From contig NC_049901.1 of assembly GCF_001411555.2 (NCBI RefSeq), positions 14,733,190-14,797,189 on the forward strand: a stretch of DNA of 64,000 nt, written 5' to 3'. The stretch comes from Juglans regia. Its lineage: Eukaryota; Streptophyta; Magnoliopsida; Fagales; Juglandaceae. The translations under genes and the position numbers were made by a program. Under the pieces are notes generated by a model that searched no databases, had not been told where the DNA came from, and saw nothing but the letters and a program-made list of their open reading frames with translations. Below, in pieces: positions 1 to 13,313 of this stretch; within the stretch, counting starts at the first letter, position 1; each line of letters begins with the position of its first letter.

Positions 1-3000
1 GAGCTTTAGGTTTGTGGGCCAGAGTGGGTTGGATGTGGAGTTAGATGATATGAGTGGATGGAGACAGTTCAAAAGCAAAGTTGATTTAGGTGGGACTGAT
101 GAACGTCACGAAGGAACGTTTAGGCCCAAATCAGAGCTAAATGTTGGTGAAATTCCTGGTAATTTAGCTATTCGATATGATACAAATTGTGCATCAGTTG
201 AGCGTAATGATTACGCTCATTTAATTACTTCAAGAGGAGTTGAAGGTTCTCAACAAACGATTGATGGTAAAGTGAATCGGCTAGGATCGGGACCTAATAA
301 TGTTAATAGGTTACCTGATTCTTCTGCTCTAGAAAAGTCCAGTTCAAAGAGGGAGAAAACAATGGCGGAGAAAGAATTATGTGCAGAAAGAGAGGACCCT
401 TCAGAGTTCATTACTCACAGAGCTAAAGATTTTCTTTTGAGCATAAAGGATATAGAGCATCGCTTCTTCCGAGCTTCTGAATCCGGTAGGGAGGTCTCCA
501 GGATGCTAGAGGCAAACAAAATCGGGGTTGGATTTTCTGAGATGAAAGGTAGTCATTGTGGTTTTTGTTTTATTTTTTTAATTAAGTGAAAGGTAGCCAT
601 TTTATTAGAGAATTGTGTTTATCACTCGATCTACTGAATTGCTTTCTAATTATTTATCATGTAATGCAAATTCCCTTTATACTTATGCTGGCTTAAATAT
701 AAATATTTACTTGACTTTATTTGTAAGTTATTTGTTATTGAATTTTTTCTGCTAGCTTCTAATAATAACTCAATTCTTGTAGGGAAATCATCTGCCTTGG
801 CTTTGGGAGCTTTCCAGCTTGTTTGCTGCCATTGCAAACCTGCATTTGTTACCCATGGTAATTTCTAGCTTTTCACGTAGCACCAATGATCGGTTGCATT
901 GAACCTTGGAAAAATCTGGGTATAGTAGCCATATTTAAAAGATGTAGAAAGCTGTATCTAATAAAACAAAACAATGAGAGACTGCTTTAGTTAATATTAT
1001 GTTTCAATATATTTTTGCTTTGCTTAGGAATTTACGAGTTTCAATTAATAAGGCTATCATCTGCATAATGTACAGCCAACTGAGAGAACACCTTTCAAAT
1101 CTCAGGCTTAATGAAGTACAACTTTTGTCAGGGGACACTTTCAACATTTCCTGCACACCCTTGCCTTAATATTGGTTTTCTGTGTTTGTGTAGAACCTTC
1201 ACAAAATGTAACTAAGGTTATTACATGGAAGCGGACAACATCTTCAAGGTCATCCTCGTCTAGGAATCCTCTTGGCACAGCATCTAAAGAAGATACCGAT
1301 GACAGCATAAGTGATTTTGGTGAAGAGTTCTGCATGATTGCGGGAAGTCATTCATCTACCCTAGACCGACTGTATGCATGGGAGAGAAAAATTTATGACG
1401 AAGTAAAGGTATGTAGTTGGAGCTAAAACATCTTCTTGATCTCTTAAGTCTTGTTTGGATAATGAGTTGATCTTAACTCGTCTCGTCTCATCTCATCTAA
1501 TCATTATAACTTTCCCAAACTTTCAAATAAAATATAATAAATAATTCAACTTTTTCAAATCTCAAAACCAAAATAATATTAAAAAACTATATTCTAACGA
1601 CATTTTATTCAACTTTTAACTCTCATCTCATCTTATCACATCTCAACTCATTATATGGGATCTGGTGTTATTTATCATGGAGCATTCTCAATACTAAACT
1701 GATCACAACTTCATGACTCAGGACATAAATATGCTCTTAATATGAATCGTGTTTGGGAGCTCTATCAAAGATAGCATCTTACGAGTCCTTTTAAAAGCGA
1801 TTGGCTTTATGTTGATTTCAGATTTTAACTGCATTATGGTATCTTGTTTTGGATCGTATGTTATTTACTTTATGAAACGTGTACATATTCTAGTGTATTA
1901 TGGCATCCTAATTCTTGTAAGATATACTTTTATGTGCTGTAAATACAAGTCTGATAACCTGTTATATTTAAAAGATGCTTCATGGAATAATATTTCAAAT
2001 ATATGATTGTTCTTTCATGATTCAGGTGCCACCTTTTTTGCATGGACAAAAAATGTTAAATGTACTTGTTTTTGGTTTTTTTTTTCTTTAATTTAATTGG
2101 GGTGTTTGTATTTTGAGTTTTTAAGGTTAATTTTTGTCTTTTCAAGTGGAAAGAGGAGAGCATCATGGTTTTTTGGTAGTTTGAGGGCTTGATTGCCAAA
2201 ATTGATAAATTGGAGGGGATGATTGAACATTGGGTGGTCGATTGAGTGGGTTATGTGTATAAAACCCTTTAAAAATTCTGCCTATTGATTGGCCTCTTGT
2301 TCTAGGGAATGGAATGGGCAATGAGGGGATTTTTTTTACCTTACCATTACAAAGTTTACACTTCCAGAATCAAATTAACAGCACTTTCTTCCCCATCTTT
2401 TAATGTTTATATATTTGAGAGTGTATCTACTTGAAGAGTACTCATCAGCTGGAGTTTAGAGATACCAAGAAACCATCGCTATCTAACTCAGCAGCTGGAT
2501 GGGTATGTGACTTATTGATTTGGGATCTTTCTGAAAACATTCTTTTCTAATGTGTCTGGACTCTGTTGTGAGCTGGCTGCAAGGTCAATGTATCAACAGA
2601 TGCAGATGAGAGTATATGTCTTTTTTTTTTTTTTTTTGTTTATGCTGGGATTCTTGGCTTGGTACTTCTTTTTGTACCTTTTGTCCTTCTCCTTCCCTAG
2701 TGGCTGCTGCATTTTTCCGAGGATGTGGTTTGGTGCTTCTGTTTGGGTTAGTTAGGCATGGATCGTTTTAGGAAGTGCTTTTTTGGGTGGCATTCTTCTA
2801 GCTGTTTTGAAACATTTACTGGAAATGATATGCTATTACCTGGTCTTTCTCTTAGCTGTCTAAATGGAGTGAGTTGTATTCATAAACCTGTGTTAGGTTC
2901 TAGTTGTGATGTAGGTTTATGTACTCCCTGCATTTGCTGATACTGTAGACCTTGCTGTCAAATTTTTGTGTCTCGTATCAATGCTCCTGTTATGTAGAGT

Positions 3001-4134
3001 TATAGATTTTGATCAATGCAAATCATACTGACCCCCCAAAAAAAGATCCCCTTTTTAAACTTAGCCGGCATATAAAGTTGCAACTCCTTGTTCACTGAAA
3101 TTTTCACCTTTGGATTCTTGGTAGGCCAGTGAATCTATCAGGAAGGAGTACGAGCGGAGGTGTAACCAGCTTAGGCAGCAATTTGCAAAGGATTGTAGCA
3201 CTTCAGTGATTGACAAAACCCGGGCAGTTGTAAAGGATCTTCACTCACAAATAAGAGTGGCAATTCATTCTGTTGATTTAATATCCAAGCGAATTGAGAA
3301 AATCAGGGATGAAGAGTTACAACCCCAATTGGTAGAGTTGATCCAGGGGTAAATACTCTTTTTTCCCCTATCTTCCATTTATTTCCTAGAAATTGTATAT
3401 TGAACCTTGTGCCATTGTTTTGATGTTCTTAGACTGTCAGGATCTGAATCTGGATTAATTATATATTACCTTTGAGCCTATGTAGATTGACCAGAATGTG
3501 GAAAGCCATGCTCGAATGCCATCATGCACAGTACATTACCATCTCATTGGCATACCATTCTAGGACTTCAGCAAGAACTCCCCAAGGAACTACCCACGGG
3601 CAGATGATATCTCAACTCCAATATGAGACTGAATGCTTTGGCTTAAGTTTTGCTAATTGGATCAACAGTCTCACATCATATGTGGAAGCTATAAATGGTT
3701 GGCTGCAAATCTGCATCCTACCCCGAGAACCTTCCAAGAGCAGAAGGCCGTTATCCCCTCGTCGAGTTCTGTTCCCACCCATATTTGTTCTATGCCGGGA
3801 TTGGTCGGCTGGGCTTAAAGATTTGCCATCGGATGAACTTAGTAATGCCATCAAATCATTTTCATTGGATGTGTGCCAGTTGATCACCGAACATGCTGAA
3901 CAACTGCAGAAGAAACAGAAGCCTGCTGATCCAGAAAATGGAGAAGCAGAAAGTAAAGAAAATGAGGACGATGATGCTTCTTCCAACTTGTTCTGCATAC
4001 AAACAAGTTTGACAAAGATTCTTGATCGGCTGAAAAATTTTTCGGAGGCTTCATTGAAAATGTATGAAGGTATCAGGCAGCAAAATGAAGAAGCCCGAAT
4101 TAGTTACTTGAAATGTGGACCAACCAGAACATAA
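1..4134 (+). CDS. DUF632-domain protein (NRG2/APSR1-like family), 5'-truncated by window edge
   Basis: Five exons spliced by GT-AG: <1-548, 783-857, 1194-1408, 3125-3348 and 3486-4134. Phases agree at every junction and give 569 residues before TAA at 4132-4134; the start lies left of the window. The text from about residue 120 onward matches the plant DUF632 family: SEFITHRAKDFL, KDIEHRFFRASESGREVSRMLE, then FQLVCC, TLDRLYAWERKIYDEVK, IRKEYERRCNQLR and GLTRMWKAMLECH, with a C-terminal helix ending in an EEARI motif. Family members usually carry an N-terminal DUF630 segment, which would be upstream of the window. Relatives have been linked to nitrate signalling and to root or phosphate responses, but no biochemical activity is established, so a specific role here is inference. 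The third intron (1409-3124) is long and holds a MITE. No frameshift or internal stop was found, so the gene looks functional. Confidence 0.88.
1448..1660 (+). mobile_element. MITE, CTCATCTCA family, copy 1 (in intron 3 of the DUF632 gene)
   Basis: About 210 bp running from TCTTGTTTGGATAATGAG through TCTCATCTCATCTAATCATT, a conserved AT-rich core (AATTCAACTTTTTCAAAT, then AATATTAAAAAACTATATTC), to mirrored TCATCTCATCTTATCAC text. The same core recurs at seven other places in this window in both orientations. No ORF. Ends are eroded and no target duplication was resolved. Confidence 0.7.
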
Positions 4135-4453
4135 AGTTTATGTGATTATCAGAGTTACTTGTAAATTTCATAAAGTAGCAAAGTGCAATTGGGAACAGAT
4201 ACTTTGGGGCTGTGGTGTGAGAATGCTAGTTTGGCTAGATTTTGGGAAGCTCAAACCCAAATTTACAGGGGTTCAGATCTCTCGCTTCCACGGAGTTTAT
4301 TCCAACGGGTTGTAGAATAAAATTTGCTGCGTGTAAGTTACATGCGTGTTGTTTCAATACTTTTGAGTCTTTGACTGGGTAGTTTGTGTGCAAATAATAA
4401 ATATGTTTCTGAGATTTTATAGAATCCAATCATTACGTTTGCCATATTTGAGT
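4135..4453 (+). other. 3' UTR and downstream spacer of the DUF632 gene
   Basis: No coding signal. A canonical AATAAA at 4316-4321, about 180 bp after the stop codon, is a plausible polyadenylation signal. The LTR element's target duplication TGAGT (4449-4453) marks the right limit. Confidence 0.5.
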
Positions 4454-4931
4454 TGCAGAGTCACTTTAATCTCTATTGGACGGGCCCAATGCAGAGTAAG
4501 AGGCCCGTGTAATGAGCCCAACGGATTATAAACATGCAGGTACACTATATGCTCGTTATCGTGGGATCATACCGCCCCCAACAAAATTATTATGGTAAAT
4601 AATACTAATAGAAGATATTTACTCCCAAGGAAACGGCGAGATATTTATTGTCGATATGTCAACCATTTTCTTCTACAATCGTATTCCGAGAATTTGGCGA
4701 TCAAAATCCAGAGATTTGGGGAAAGATTAAACTGTCTTTATCAGCAGCACTCACCCCTATATAGAAGGACCAAAGCCAGCAGTCCGATGTAACATATCCA
4801 AACTCCTTATTGCCAAGCAATACACCCATATCTCTAATGTATCAGAGGTGTACCAGGCACACTAGGCCACCCTCTTTCCTTGTTGCAAGTTAGCGGTCGA
4901 GATTAGTTGGTAGTGAAACACGTATGAAATA
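4454..4931 (+). repeat. Left LTR of the 8.9-kb element
   Basis: 478 bp. Aligns along its whole length with 12818-13308 (shared AGAGTCACTTTAATCT, ACCGCCCCCAACA, GTTGCAAGTTAGC and many more blocks), with numerous point differences and small indels. A TATATAGAAGG motif near 4760 fits a plus-strand LTR promoter. Begins TGCAGAG; its terminal CA has become TA. Confidence 0.87.
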
Positions 4932-4970
4932 GTGGCATCGTCTGTGGGATTTGCAATGTCCTTAGAATTA

Positions 4971-5552
4971 CGAGACCCTTGCCCACTAAAGTCAAGTCCT
5001 CAAACTCGCTGTGGATGAACAAAAGGGCGTGCAAATCCTCATACTGCGCGACTCTTGCCCATTAATGTTGAGTCCTTAGACTCATTATGGATGAACAATA
5101 GGGTGCACAAGTCCTCATATTGCCGACCCTCGACCACTAATGCCAAGTCTTCAGATTTGCTATGGATGAATAATAGGGTGTCCAAGTCCTTAGACTGCAC
5201 GACCCTCGACCACTAATGTCGAGTCCTCAGACTCGCTGTGTATGAATAATAGGGCGTGCAAGTCCTCAGACTGCGCGACCCTTGACCACTAATGTTGACT
5301 CTTCAGACTCATAGATGGATAACAGGTCTCGCCCACTAATGTCGAGTCCTTAGACTCACTGTGGATGAACAATAGGGCACGCAAGTCCTCAGATTGCGTG
5401 ACCCTCACCCACCAATATTGAGTCCTCATACTTGCTTTGGATCGATAACAGGGCGCACAGACTGCGCGACCCTTAACCACTAATGTCGAGTCCTCAGACT
5501 CATTGTAAATGGATAATAGCGTGTGCAAGTCATTTGACTATGCGACCATTGC
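4971..5552 (+). repeat. Tandem array of about 7.5 copies of a 76-bp unit
   Basis: Each unit contains two copies of an imperfect palindrome AGTCCTCAGACT about 38 bp apart, one followed by CGCTGTGGATGAA and the other by GCGCGACCCTTG. Unit edges drift and a few units carry deletions, for example around 5300-5330 and 5450-5460. Tandem arrays inside the internal region are frequent in plant Ty3/gypsy elements of the Tat group. Confidence 0.85.
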
Positions 5553-5764
5553 CATAGCAGCTCCCATAAATGTGTTAAAAATGTCGAGTGAATGAAACAC
5601 AGAGCATACAAAACAAAACGACAAGAGGCAATTATTGCAATTAATTAACATAAGGAAAAATGTCCATTTACTCAAAGCATCAGTCCTATACAAAGTTGGC
5701 TAGTACAACCAAGGAAAAAAACTACAAACAAAAAGGATCACAATCAAAAGGAAAGGCAATTAGC
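5553..5764. other. AT-rich internal spacer of the LTR element
   Basis: Low-complexity, A-rich sequence between the tandem array and the antisense gag-like relic. No ORF or motif recognised. Confidence 0.4.
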
Positions 5765-8012
5765 TCAAGTGGGAGGAGCTGGAGGTGTTGGAGGGGTTAG
5801 GGCTGGGAACCAATCAGGCATTGTGTCCCGCCCAAGAGAGTCGACATATAGGCAAGAGGCCTGGTCAGGCTGGAAAGGCTCGAGGTTCAGCGTCCTCAAG
5901 TCGATCTAAGGGTTCACCAGTAAGAAGGCCCTCAACCTCTGTTGTGAACCAACTTGGCTGTTAAGAGTTGAGGGGAAAGGTGAGCTACCTCCTCACCAAA
6001 ACTAGTTAGCTTGAACTCTTCAATATGCTTATCACAAGCTTTAACCCTCCTATCGATTCGAAGCATCGAGTCCATCAGTTCGCTCTACCTCTAGTCCATC
6101 ATGTCGCGGTCTCTCCTTATCGTCGCATGCCGGTTGGACAACTCCCCCAACTTTCCCCTCTTTTGATCTAGGTCGAGCGCTAGGCGTTGACACGCCTCAA
6201 TAGCATTCACCGTAACCTCAGTTAGCTCACTACATCGCTTCCTCGCCTTTTCCAACTCCCTCCCGAGGCGGGACCGTCAAAGCCCGCTCGTTTTGGAGCA
6301 CCCTTAGCTCCAAATGAGTACGAGCAGCTTTCCTCCTGACTCGATCAAGCTCTTTGCCAAGGACAATTGCATCTTTGCATAAACTAGCCAGGTCAACTTC
6401 TAGCAATCGGATGTATCAGTCGGCTTGGTCCAGGACTACCTTCAGTTCAGCCTTCTCAGCCTCCAAGCGGGAGACCTCCTTTTGCTCCTAGAAGGCAAAC
6501 ATGAGCTTAAGAGTGTTCAACCGGGTTTTGGACCGGATTTTCGGATATACCCGGCTTGGAACTCGGGCTTCAAAACAGGGCTGGGTTTCGGCCCGGGTAC
6601 ACTCGGGTTATGACCCAGTTCGAAACCAAGATGAATCCGGGTTTAAGCAACCTGGAAATCCGGGTTCCGGCTTCAAACCGATTTTTTTTTTTTTTTTAAT
6701 AAAGCCTAAAGTATCTAATTTTTTTCAGGAAAACAAAATAATGCTGTGAAGTTGAGCATTGATTTCAAAAGTTAAAAATAGAATTCATAAATTAGATGCT
6801 CAATTGTTTAACCAAGAAAAGTAACAAGGATTAATAGATCCATAAGAGATAACATCCCCTTTTTAACAACAAAACATGTTACATTGAAGATGTCTACCCT
6901 AACGATAAACCATAATAAATATTAATTATCATATAAATCTTATGTAAAAAAAAAAAAATTGTAAAAATGGCCTACAAAGCATTAAATCTGATTTTATTTC
7001 TACATATAAGTCAAATTACCACAGATATCTAATTCATCATCCACAAACACGTCAAGAAGCACAAAGAAATATACAAAATTCTAAGAATAAACACGAGCCC
7101 TTCCACATTAATAAAAAAAACCTAGAAGATGTAATTCAAGATCACCAAATCTAAAAATGACCCGTAAATATACAGACCCATATTCATTTTAAAAAGTACA
7201 AAGAAAAGTTTACTTCAACCACATATAATGTGTCAAACAAACAGATGATACTAAAAAACATTAAAAATGTTAAATTAAATTACATTACATTACAAAATGC
7301 AAAATTACAAAATGCTTCAATTGAAAGTTTGAAACTGCCATCTATTCAGCTACTTTTGTGTTCTTAAAGTGTTTACTAATTGCATCTGCACGTCATAAGA
7401 AATTAGAGAACCTGAAAAAACAAAAATTTTACTAATTACAAAATATAAATTGCTATGAACATAGTTTGCTTATATATTGACATCAATTTTCTTTCAAATG
7501 AAGGTAGAAATGCACATTCATGAACATAGTTGCTGGAGAAACATCTACACATGCAGATTTTCCATACTGAAGTTAATAGCACATTTAGATGCAAGAACAA
7601 CACTCTATATATACTTATCATCAAGCTCTGCTAATAGATGTGCACTGAATTTGTCCTAGGAAACCATAACTACCTGAGGTGAAGTCTTTAAATAAACACC
7701 AAGTACTTGTGATGTATTATGTATACAAGCAATCAAAATAACAGGCATATACACTACCAATATCTCTTAAAAAGACAGCAGCCCACATATATATATTTTA
7801 ATGCACACATATATGTTGATCATACAAGTAAAAGAGTTGGCTGATTATGCAAGAAGAAAGTACTTGCTCTAAATGTTTTTCAGCATCAATGGGAAGAGAG
7901 ACTCACATCAGCCTCTGTTGAAGATGAAGTTAGATGATCATCTAAAAAAATTTAAAAAATGAATTACATAGATAATAAAACGAGATAGATAGATATTAAA
8001 AAAAAAACAAAT

Positions 8013-10079
8013 TCAAGTTTCAAACTTACCTTCAAGGTCCATCGACTGTACGTATTCTTCTAACTCTCGAATGTCGACAGGTTTAGTCCTTAACCAATTT
8101 TGAGTGCAAATGAGAGTTTCGACAGTTTCTGGAGACAATGAACTCCTAAAAGGATCCAATATTCGTCCTCTAGTACTGAATGCAGACTCCGAGGCAACAG
8201 TGGAAATGGGGGTGGCTAACATATCATGTGCTACCCCAACAAGGACAGGATAATTTGTGGCATTAACTCTCCACCAATCTAAGATAACAAAACTGAGCGA
8301 GTCATTTACACATGTCTCAGACAAATACCTCTCTAGCTCCGATCTAAACTCCATAACACCCTACTCCTCAAGGAATTTGGTGAACATGATCTTAAATTTA
8401 GTCGGAGGCGGTGTTGACTCATTAGAACTCCCCCCACTAGTAGTGTTTGGCCTCCTTTGAGCCACATTAGAACTATCTCCACTAGCCACACGAAATGTGT
8501 TATACTACTCAATCAAGCGGCCTAAAAGAAGTTTAACCTTATACTCTATCTTATCCGCCAACTCACACCCTTTGCACTTTTGCAACCAAAACTTAATTGC
8601 CATCATTTAGTATCGTGGATCAAGCACAAAAGCAACATATATCATCAAGTTGAACCTATTTGTGCTATCCCAATACTTGTCATACTTACTTCTCATATTT
8701 ATGCACATAGTACAAGTGATAATATCACTACTCAAGCACATATCATTTAATACATCTTCAATTGTGCAAAGTTGCTCAAAATATATATTAGCAGTCACAT
8801 ACAAAGAACCAGAAATGTTTAATGTAACATCATAAAAAAATTTCGGCAACTCTACAAAAATCCTTGCATTTTTCCAATCATCACTAGTGGGGTTCACAAA
8901 TTGTTCAAATGCTTGTTTATGTTTTTCAGCGGTACTCAACATCAAATATGTGGAGTTCCATCTAGTAGGAACATCCAAACAAATCATTCTCCCAATGATC
9001 TTTTCCTTTGCCTCACAAACTTTGAACTTGGCAAATCTTGACGGCGAAGATTTCACATACCTGATGGCATCCCTAATCATTGTTACAAATTCATAAACAT
9101 CCTTCAAGCCATCCATAACAATAAGATTCAATATATGGGCAGCACACCGCATGTGAAGAAATTCACCACCCAATATAGTACAATCATTGTCTTTTATTCT
9201 CCTACTCATGTAATCAACAACAACATCATTTGAGGAGGCATTGTCAACTGTGATGGTCAAAATTTTATCAACACCCCATTCATGCAATCTCAAGTCTAAC
9301 ACCCTCCCAATAGTTTGGCTCCTATGGTCAGGAATTTGGCAAAACTTAAGTATTGTTTTATGCAATCTCCAATTGCAATCAATAAAATGTGCGGTAATAC
9401 ACATGTAGTTCATATTACGTCCAGGTTTCATTAGTAAGACAGATTTTTTGACCATCCAACAATTTCTTTAATTGTATATTCTCTTCGTTATACAACTTAA
9501 TACAATCACTTTTTAAAGTGATTCGGGATGACAAAGTAAATCGAGACTCTAAATCAGTCACAAACTCAACAAACCCTTCATGCTCCACTAGCCTAAAAGC
9601 CAATTCACACCTAATAAAAAACTTAGCGGTTGACACCTTAAGTTTTTCTGCATCATACTTCACTATACCTTGTGGGCTACACACTCTTCCCTCTGCATCT
9701 CTCTTAACACTAGATGATTGACTTTTTTCAACTCCTTTAAGTCTAAGAGGGGAAGTTTCACATGCATTCTGGAGGTGATGTAGCATAGATGAAGTGTCAT
9801 TCTTGTAGTGGCAACTGTATAGTTTAGCGCAATAATTGCACTAAGCTTTTGGGTTATCGTGGTCAATAGGTTACACTTTAGTAAAGTGTTCCCAAACCAC
9901 CGATTAGTTACTAGGTGTTTTTTTTTTTTTAATTTCTTGGGTAAAGGTGGGATGGAATGGGTAGTCTTTTGTGTATATGTGGATGAATGGGTCGGAAGAC
10001 TCACATGCTCCTCCACATCCACTGGAATAGATGATGGGTCACCACCAACCCCTTGGGTTGTACTGACGTTACAACTCAC
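8013..10079 (-). pseudogene. hAT-family transposase relic (RICESLEEPER/ZBED-like)
   Basis: Reading right to left: a basic Lys-rich N terminus, a degenerate BED-type zinc finger whose halves lie in two frames (break near 9780), then a second frame break near 9440. The RNase H-like catalytic region follows with TVDNASSNDVVVDYM, MRCAAHILNLIV and DVPTRWNSTYLML, all hallmark hAT blocks. Two in-frame stops fall around 8340-8610. The C-terminal dimerisation domain ends it with ATPISTVASESAFSTRGRIL and LICTQNWL. At least two frameshifts and two stops make it non-functional. The order and spacing of blocks match an almost full-length protein of roughly 680 residues. Confidence 0.87.
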
Positions 10080-11186
10080 AGAATTTTCTTCTATTTGTTA
10101 TTGAGTAATAGAAAATACCAAACACAATATAATAAATAATCAAACACTAATATAATCTGGATTATTCTAACGATTAACACTCAACATAATGAACTCTAGT
10201 CTTAATAGATTTAGATTTTTGGTTCTCTTTACTGAAATTTCATATTGAATAGTAGTGGACTACCTAACACAAACAGCATACACCTATTTACATAAAGGAT
10301 ATTGAGAATTATATTGCATGAAGAAAGTTCTAATTAGGTAGAAAAATGGTTTGTGCTTAAATGAAATAAATAACCAGCCAATAATTTATGTTAAGTAAAA
10401 ATGCAATCCAATAATTTATAAAAACCATCGTTATGGAGTAATTAATCCTCCCACAAGGCCACAACTCGAATCCAAACTACTGCTGAATGTAGCAAGAATA
10501 ATGACTCCCATCTCAATATAAAGATTACAGTCCAACAAGATCACATGTCAAGCCCCTAGTAAAAAATGAAACACCTAGTACAAAATCTGTGGAAACATAC
10601 CCTATCCACTGAGAGTTCATCAACTATAGAGAATTCTTAAGCCCAGAAAAGGTAATAACAATGATGACTCCAGAGACCAATTGATAAATATTTAGTATTT
10701 TTATAGATATAGGAAAAAATGAACACTATCTCAAAACTTAAAGAGATGCACCCCTATACACCATATCCATGTCCCAACCCTAACTGGCTTCATTTTTCTC
10801 AAAACAAATGTTGTGACAGCTAATGGTGTTCAACTACATTTTTCTCAAAATAATTTATGGCATCATTTCTTAATCTAAGTGCTTTATATTTTATACATAT
10901 ATTGTTCTATAAACATATATGCCTCGAGTATTTGACAAACTCCTTATACATGATTCTGTTCGATGAACTCAACAATATATAAATCAATCATCACTACTTG
11001 AGCAGAAGAGGAAGCATCATCCATTAGACAACAAAAGATACTCAAGTAATTTTCAACCCAAACCCAGATCAGGCCGAGTCCTAGTTTAACGATTATGAAC
11101 AACAATTTTTATCTTTGAGCTACCAGATCATATATATGCAGAACGATATTTTTCTCTCTTGGAAAGCCAAACCCATAAATCCAATG

Positions 11187-11474
<288 letters not shown>

Positions 11475-12457
11475 TCAGGGGGTTTCGTTTAGGAAGCGTA
11501 AAAAGACCCAGGTACCAGGTTTAAAACCCGGTACCTTGGTTTGTAACCTGTATCCGGGCTGGATAGGTCCGGGTTTTTAAACCCGAGTTCTAGCTCGGGT
11601 TTGATCTGGGTTGGAACCCGGAACAGGATCCCGGGTTTCATCTTCCAGGTCAGACTATTCATCAACGATCTAGGCCGCCAACTGGTCCATGCCCTGCCAA
11701 ATCCACATACACGTAAGGATCCAAGCCCAAAAAGAAAAACAAGGGCCAAACTTGAAAAACGACTTAACCGAGGAAAAAAACTGCAAATGTTGCCTTCCAA
11801 CTCCTTGATCGTGTGGGTAGCTAAGAACTCAGAGACAATCAAATCGGGACACACCTCTCTGGCGGGTTCTAGACATGCTCCACGCAACACAACAACACAT
11901 AAGGATTCTCTAGGCATTAAGTGAAGTTGGGCAAGTGCCAACTTTAAATAATCGAGAATGTCTCGCATCAAATGATAGAAAGGAAGCTGTAACCCATGAG
12001 AAAGGAAACAAGACCGTTGAGGCCCACCTTCTCAGCAAAACCCTTGACATTGATGGGCCCTTGAGGAGGAACCTCAAGAATCAAGGAGTCTGGGATTCCA
12101 TACGAATCCCTCAGCTTTCGAAGGTCAACCTTAGTCAAGCTCGATGACCAGTTGTAACCTTCATAATAGGTCACGTCGTGAGCATAGGAGGACTCTAGAG
12201 GAAAAGATCCACGAGAAGAATGGCAATAAGTACTTTGACGAGCCATAGAGACAAACATGAGATTCTGGAGAAAAGAAAATGGGTTTGAAAAGTACAGGCA
12301 ATAGAGAAGAGGAATACGCGAGAGCGAAATAGATAATGGGGAAGAAGATAGGGCTACTTATAACCAGGGGAGCAACAATTGAAATGCCCAAGGAGGAATA
12401 CGAGCAGTTTAACAACACAGTCATCACGTGCAAATCCCACGATCTGTTGATGTGACT

Positions 12458-12676
12458 AGGTCTCGTTTATTTTCGCATATGAGGTAAGATGAGTTAAAAT
12501 AAAAGTTGAAAGTTGAATAAAATATTGTTACAATATATTTTTTAATATTATTTTTGCTTTGGGATTTAAAAAAGTTGTATTATTTATTTTATTTTGTGTA
12601 AGAATTTGAGAATTTGGGAATGTTGTAATGATTAAATAAAATGAGATGAGAATGTTTGTGAAAAAAAACGAGGCCT
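12458..12676 (-). mobile_element. MITE, CTCATCTCA family, copy 2 (reverse orientation)
   Basis: 219 bp inside the LTR element. Ends are inverted: AGGTCTCGTTTATTTTCGCA on the left and TGTGAAAAAAAACGAGGCCT on the right. Between them lie AAGTTGAATAAAATATTGTTA and AAAATGAGATGAGA, the reverse complement of the family core. This is one of the two best-preserved copies for defining termini. Confidence 0.75.
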
Positions 12677-12817
12677 AAGTGCAGACGTAGGGCCGTTACA
12701 ACTCCCTATTGCACAAAAGCACGAAAGACCAATCAAAATTAATGACACAACATGCAAGAACTGTTCGTACTCTTTAAATTCCCGCCACACCAATGTGGCA
12801 GGAATTTGCGGCGTAAT

Positions 12818-13308
12818 TGGAGAGTCACTTTAATCTTTATTGGACGGGCTCAATGGTACAGAGTAAGAGGCTCGTGTAATGGGTCCGACGGGTAAGAAAC
12901 CTGCAGGTACATTGTATACTCGTTACCACGGGACAATACCGCCCCCAACAGGATTATTATAGTAACTAACACTGATAGAAGATATTTATCCTAAGGAAAC
13001 GACAATATATTCTAGATATTTATCCTCGATATGTCAACCCTTTCCTTCTACATTCATATCTCGAGAATTTGGCAATCAAGACCCCAGGATTTTGGGAAAG
13101 AATAAACTGTCCTAATCAGCAACACTCCACCCCAATGTAAATGACCAATGCCAACAACCCGAGGTAACATATCTAGACCCCTTATCCAAGCAAAACATCC
13201 ATATATTTAACTTAGACATCAGAGATATACTAGGCACACCGGGTCACCCTCTTTCCTTATTGCAAGTTAGCAGTCGAGATCAATTGTCAATAAAACATGT
13301 CCGAAACA
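12818..13308 (+). repeat. Right LTR of the 8.9-kb element
   Basis: 491 bp, TGGAGAG...GAAACA, homologous along its length to 4454-4931 and followed at once by the target duplication TGAGT (13309-13313). A short hairpin (GCCACA-CCAA-TGTGGC, 12784-12799) lies just inside the internal region. The many differences between the LTRs suggest an old insertion. Confidence 0.87.
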
Positions 13309-13313
13309 TGAGT

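Noticed and set aside
2552..2940. Two ORFs inside intron 3 of the DUF632 gene
   Set aside because: T-rich intronic sequence; the exon phases require them to be spliced out.
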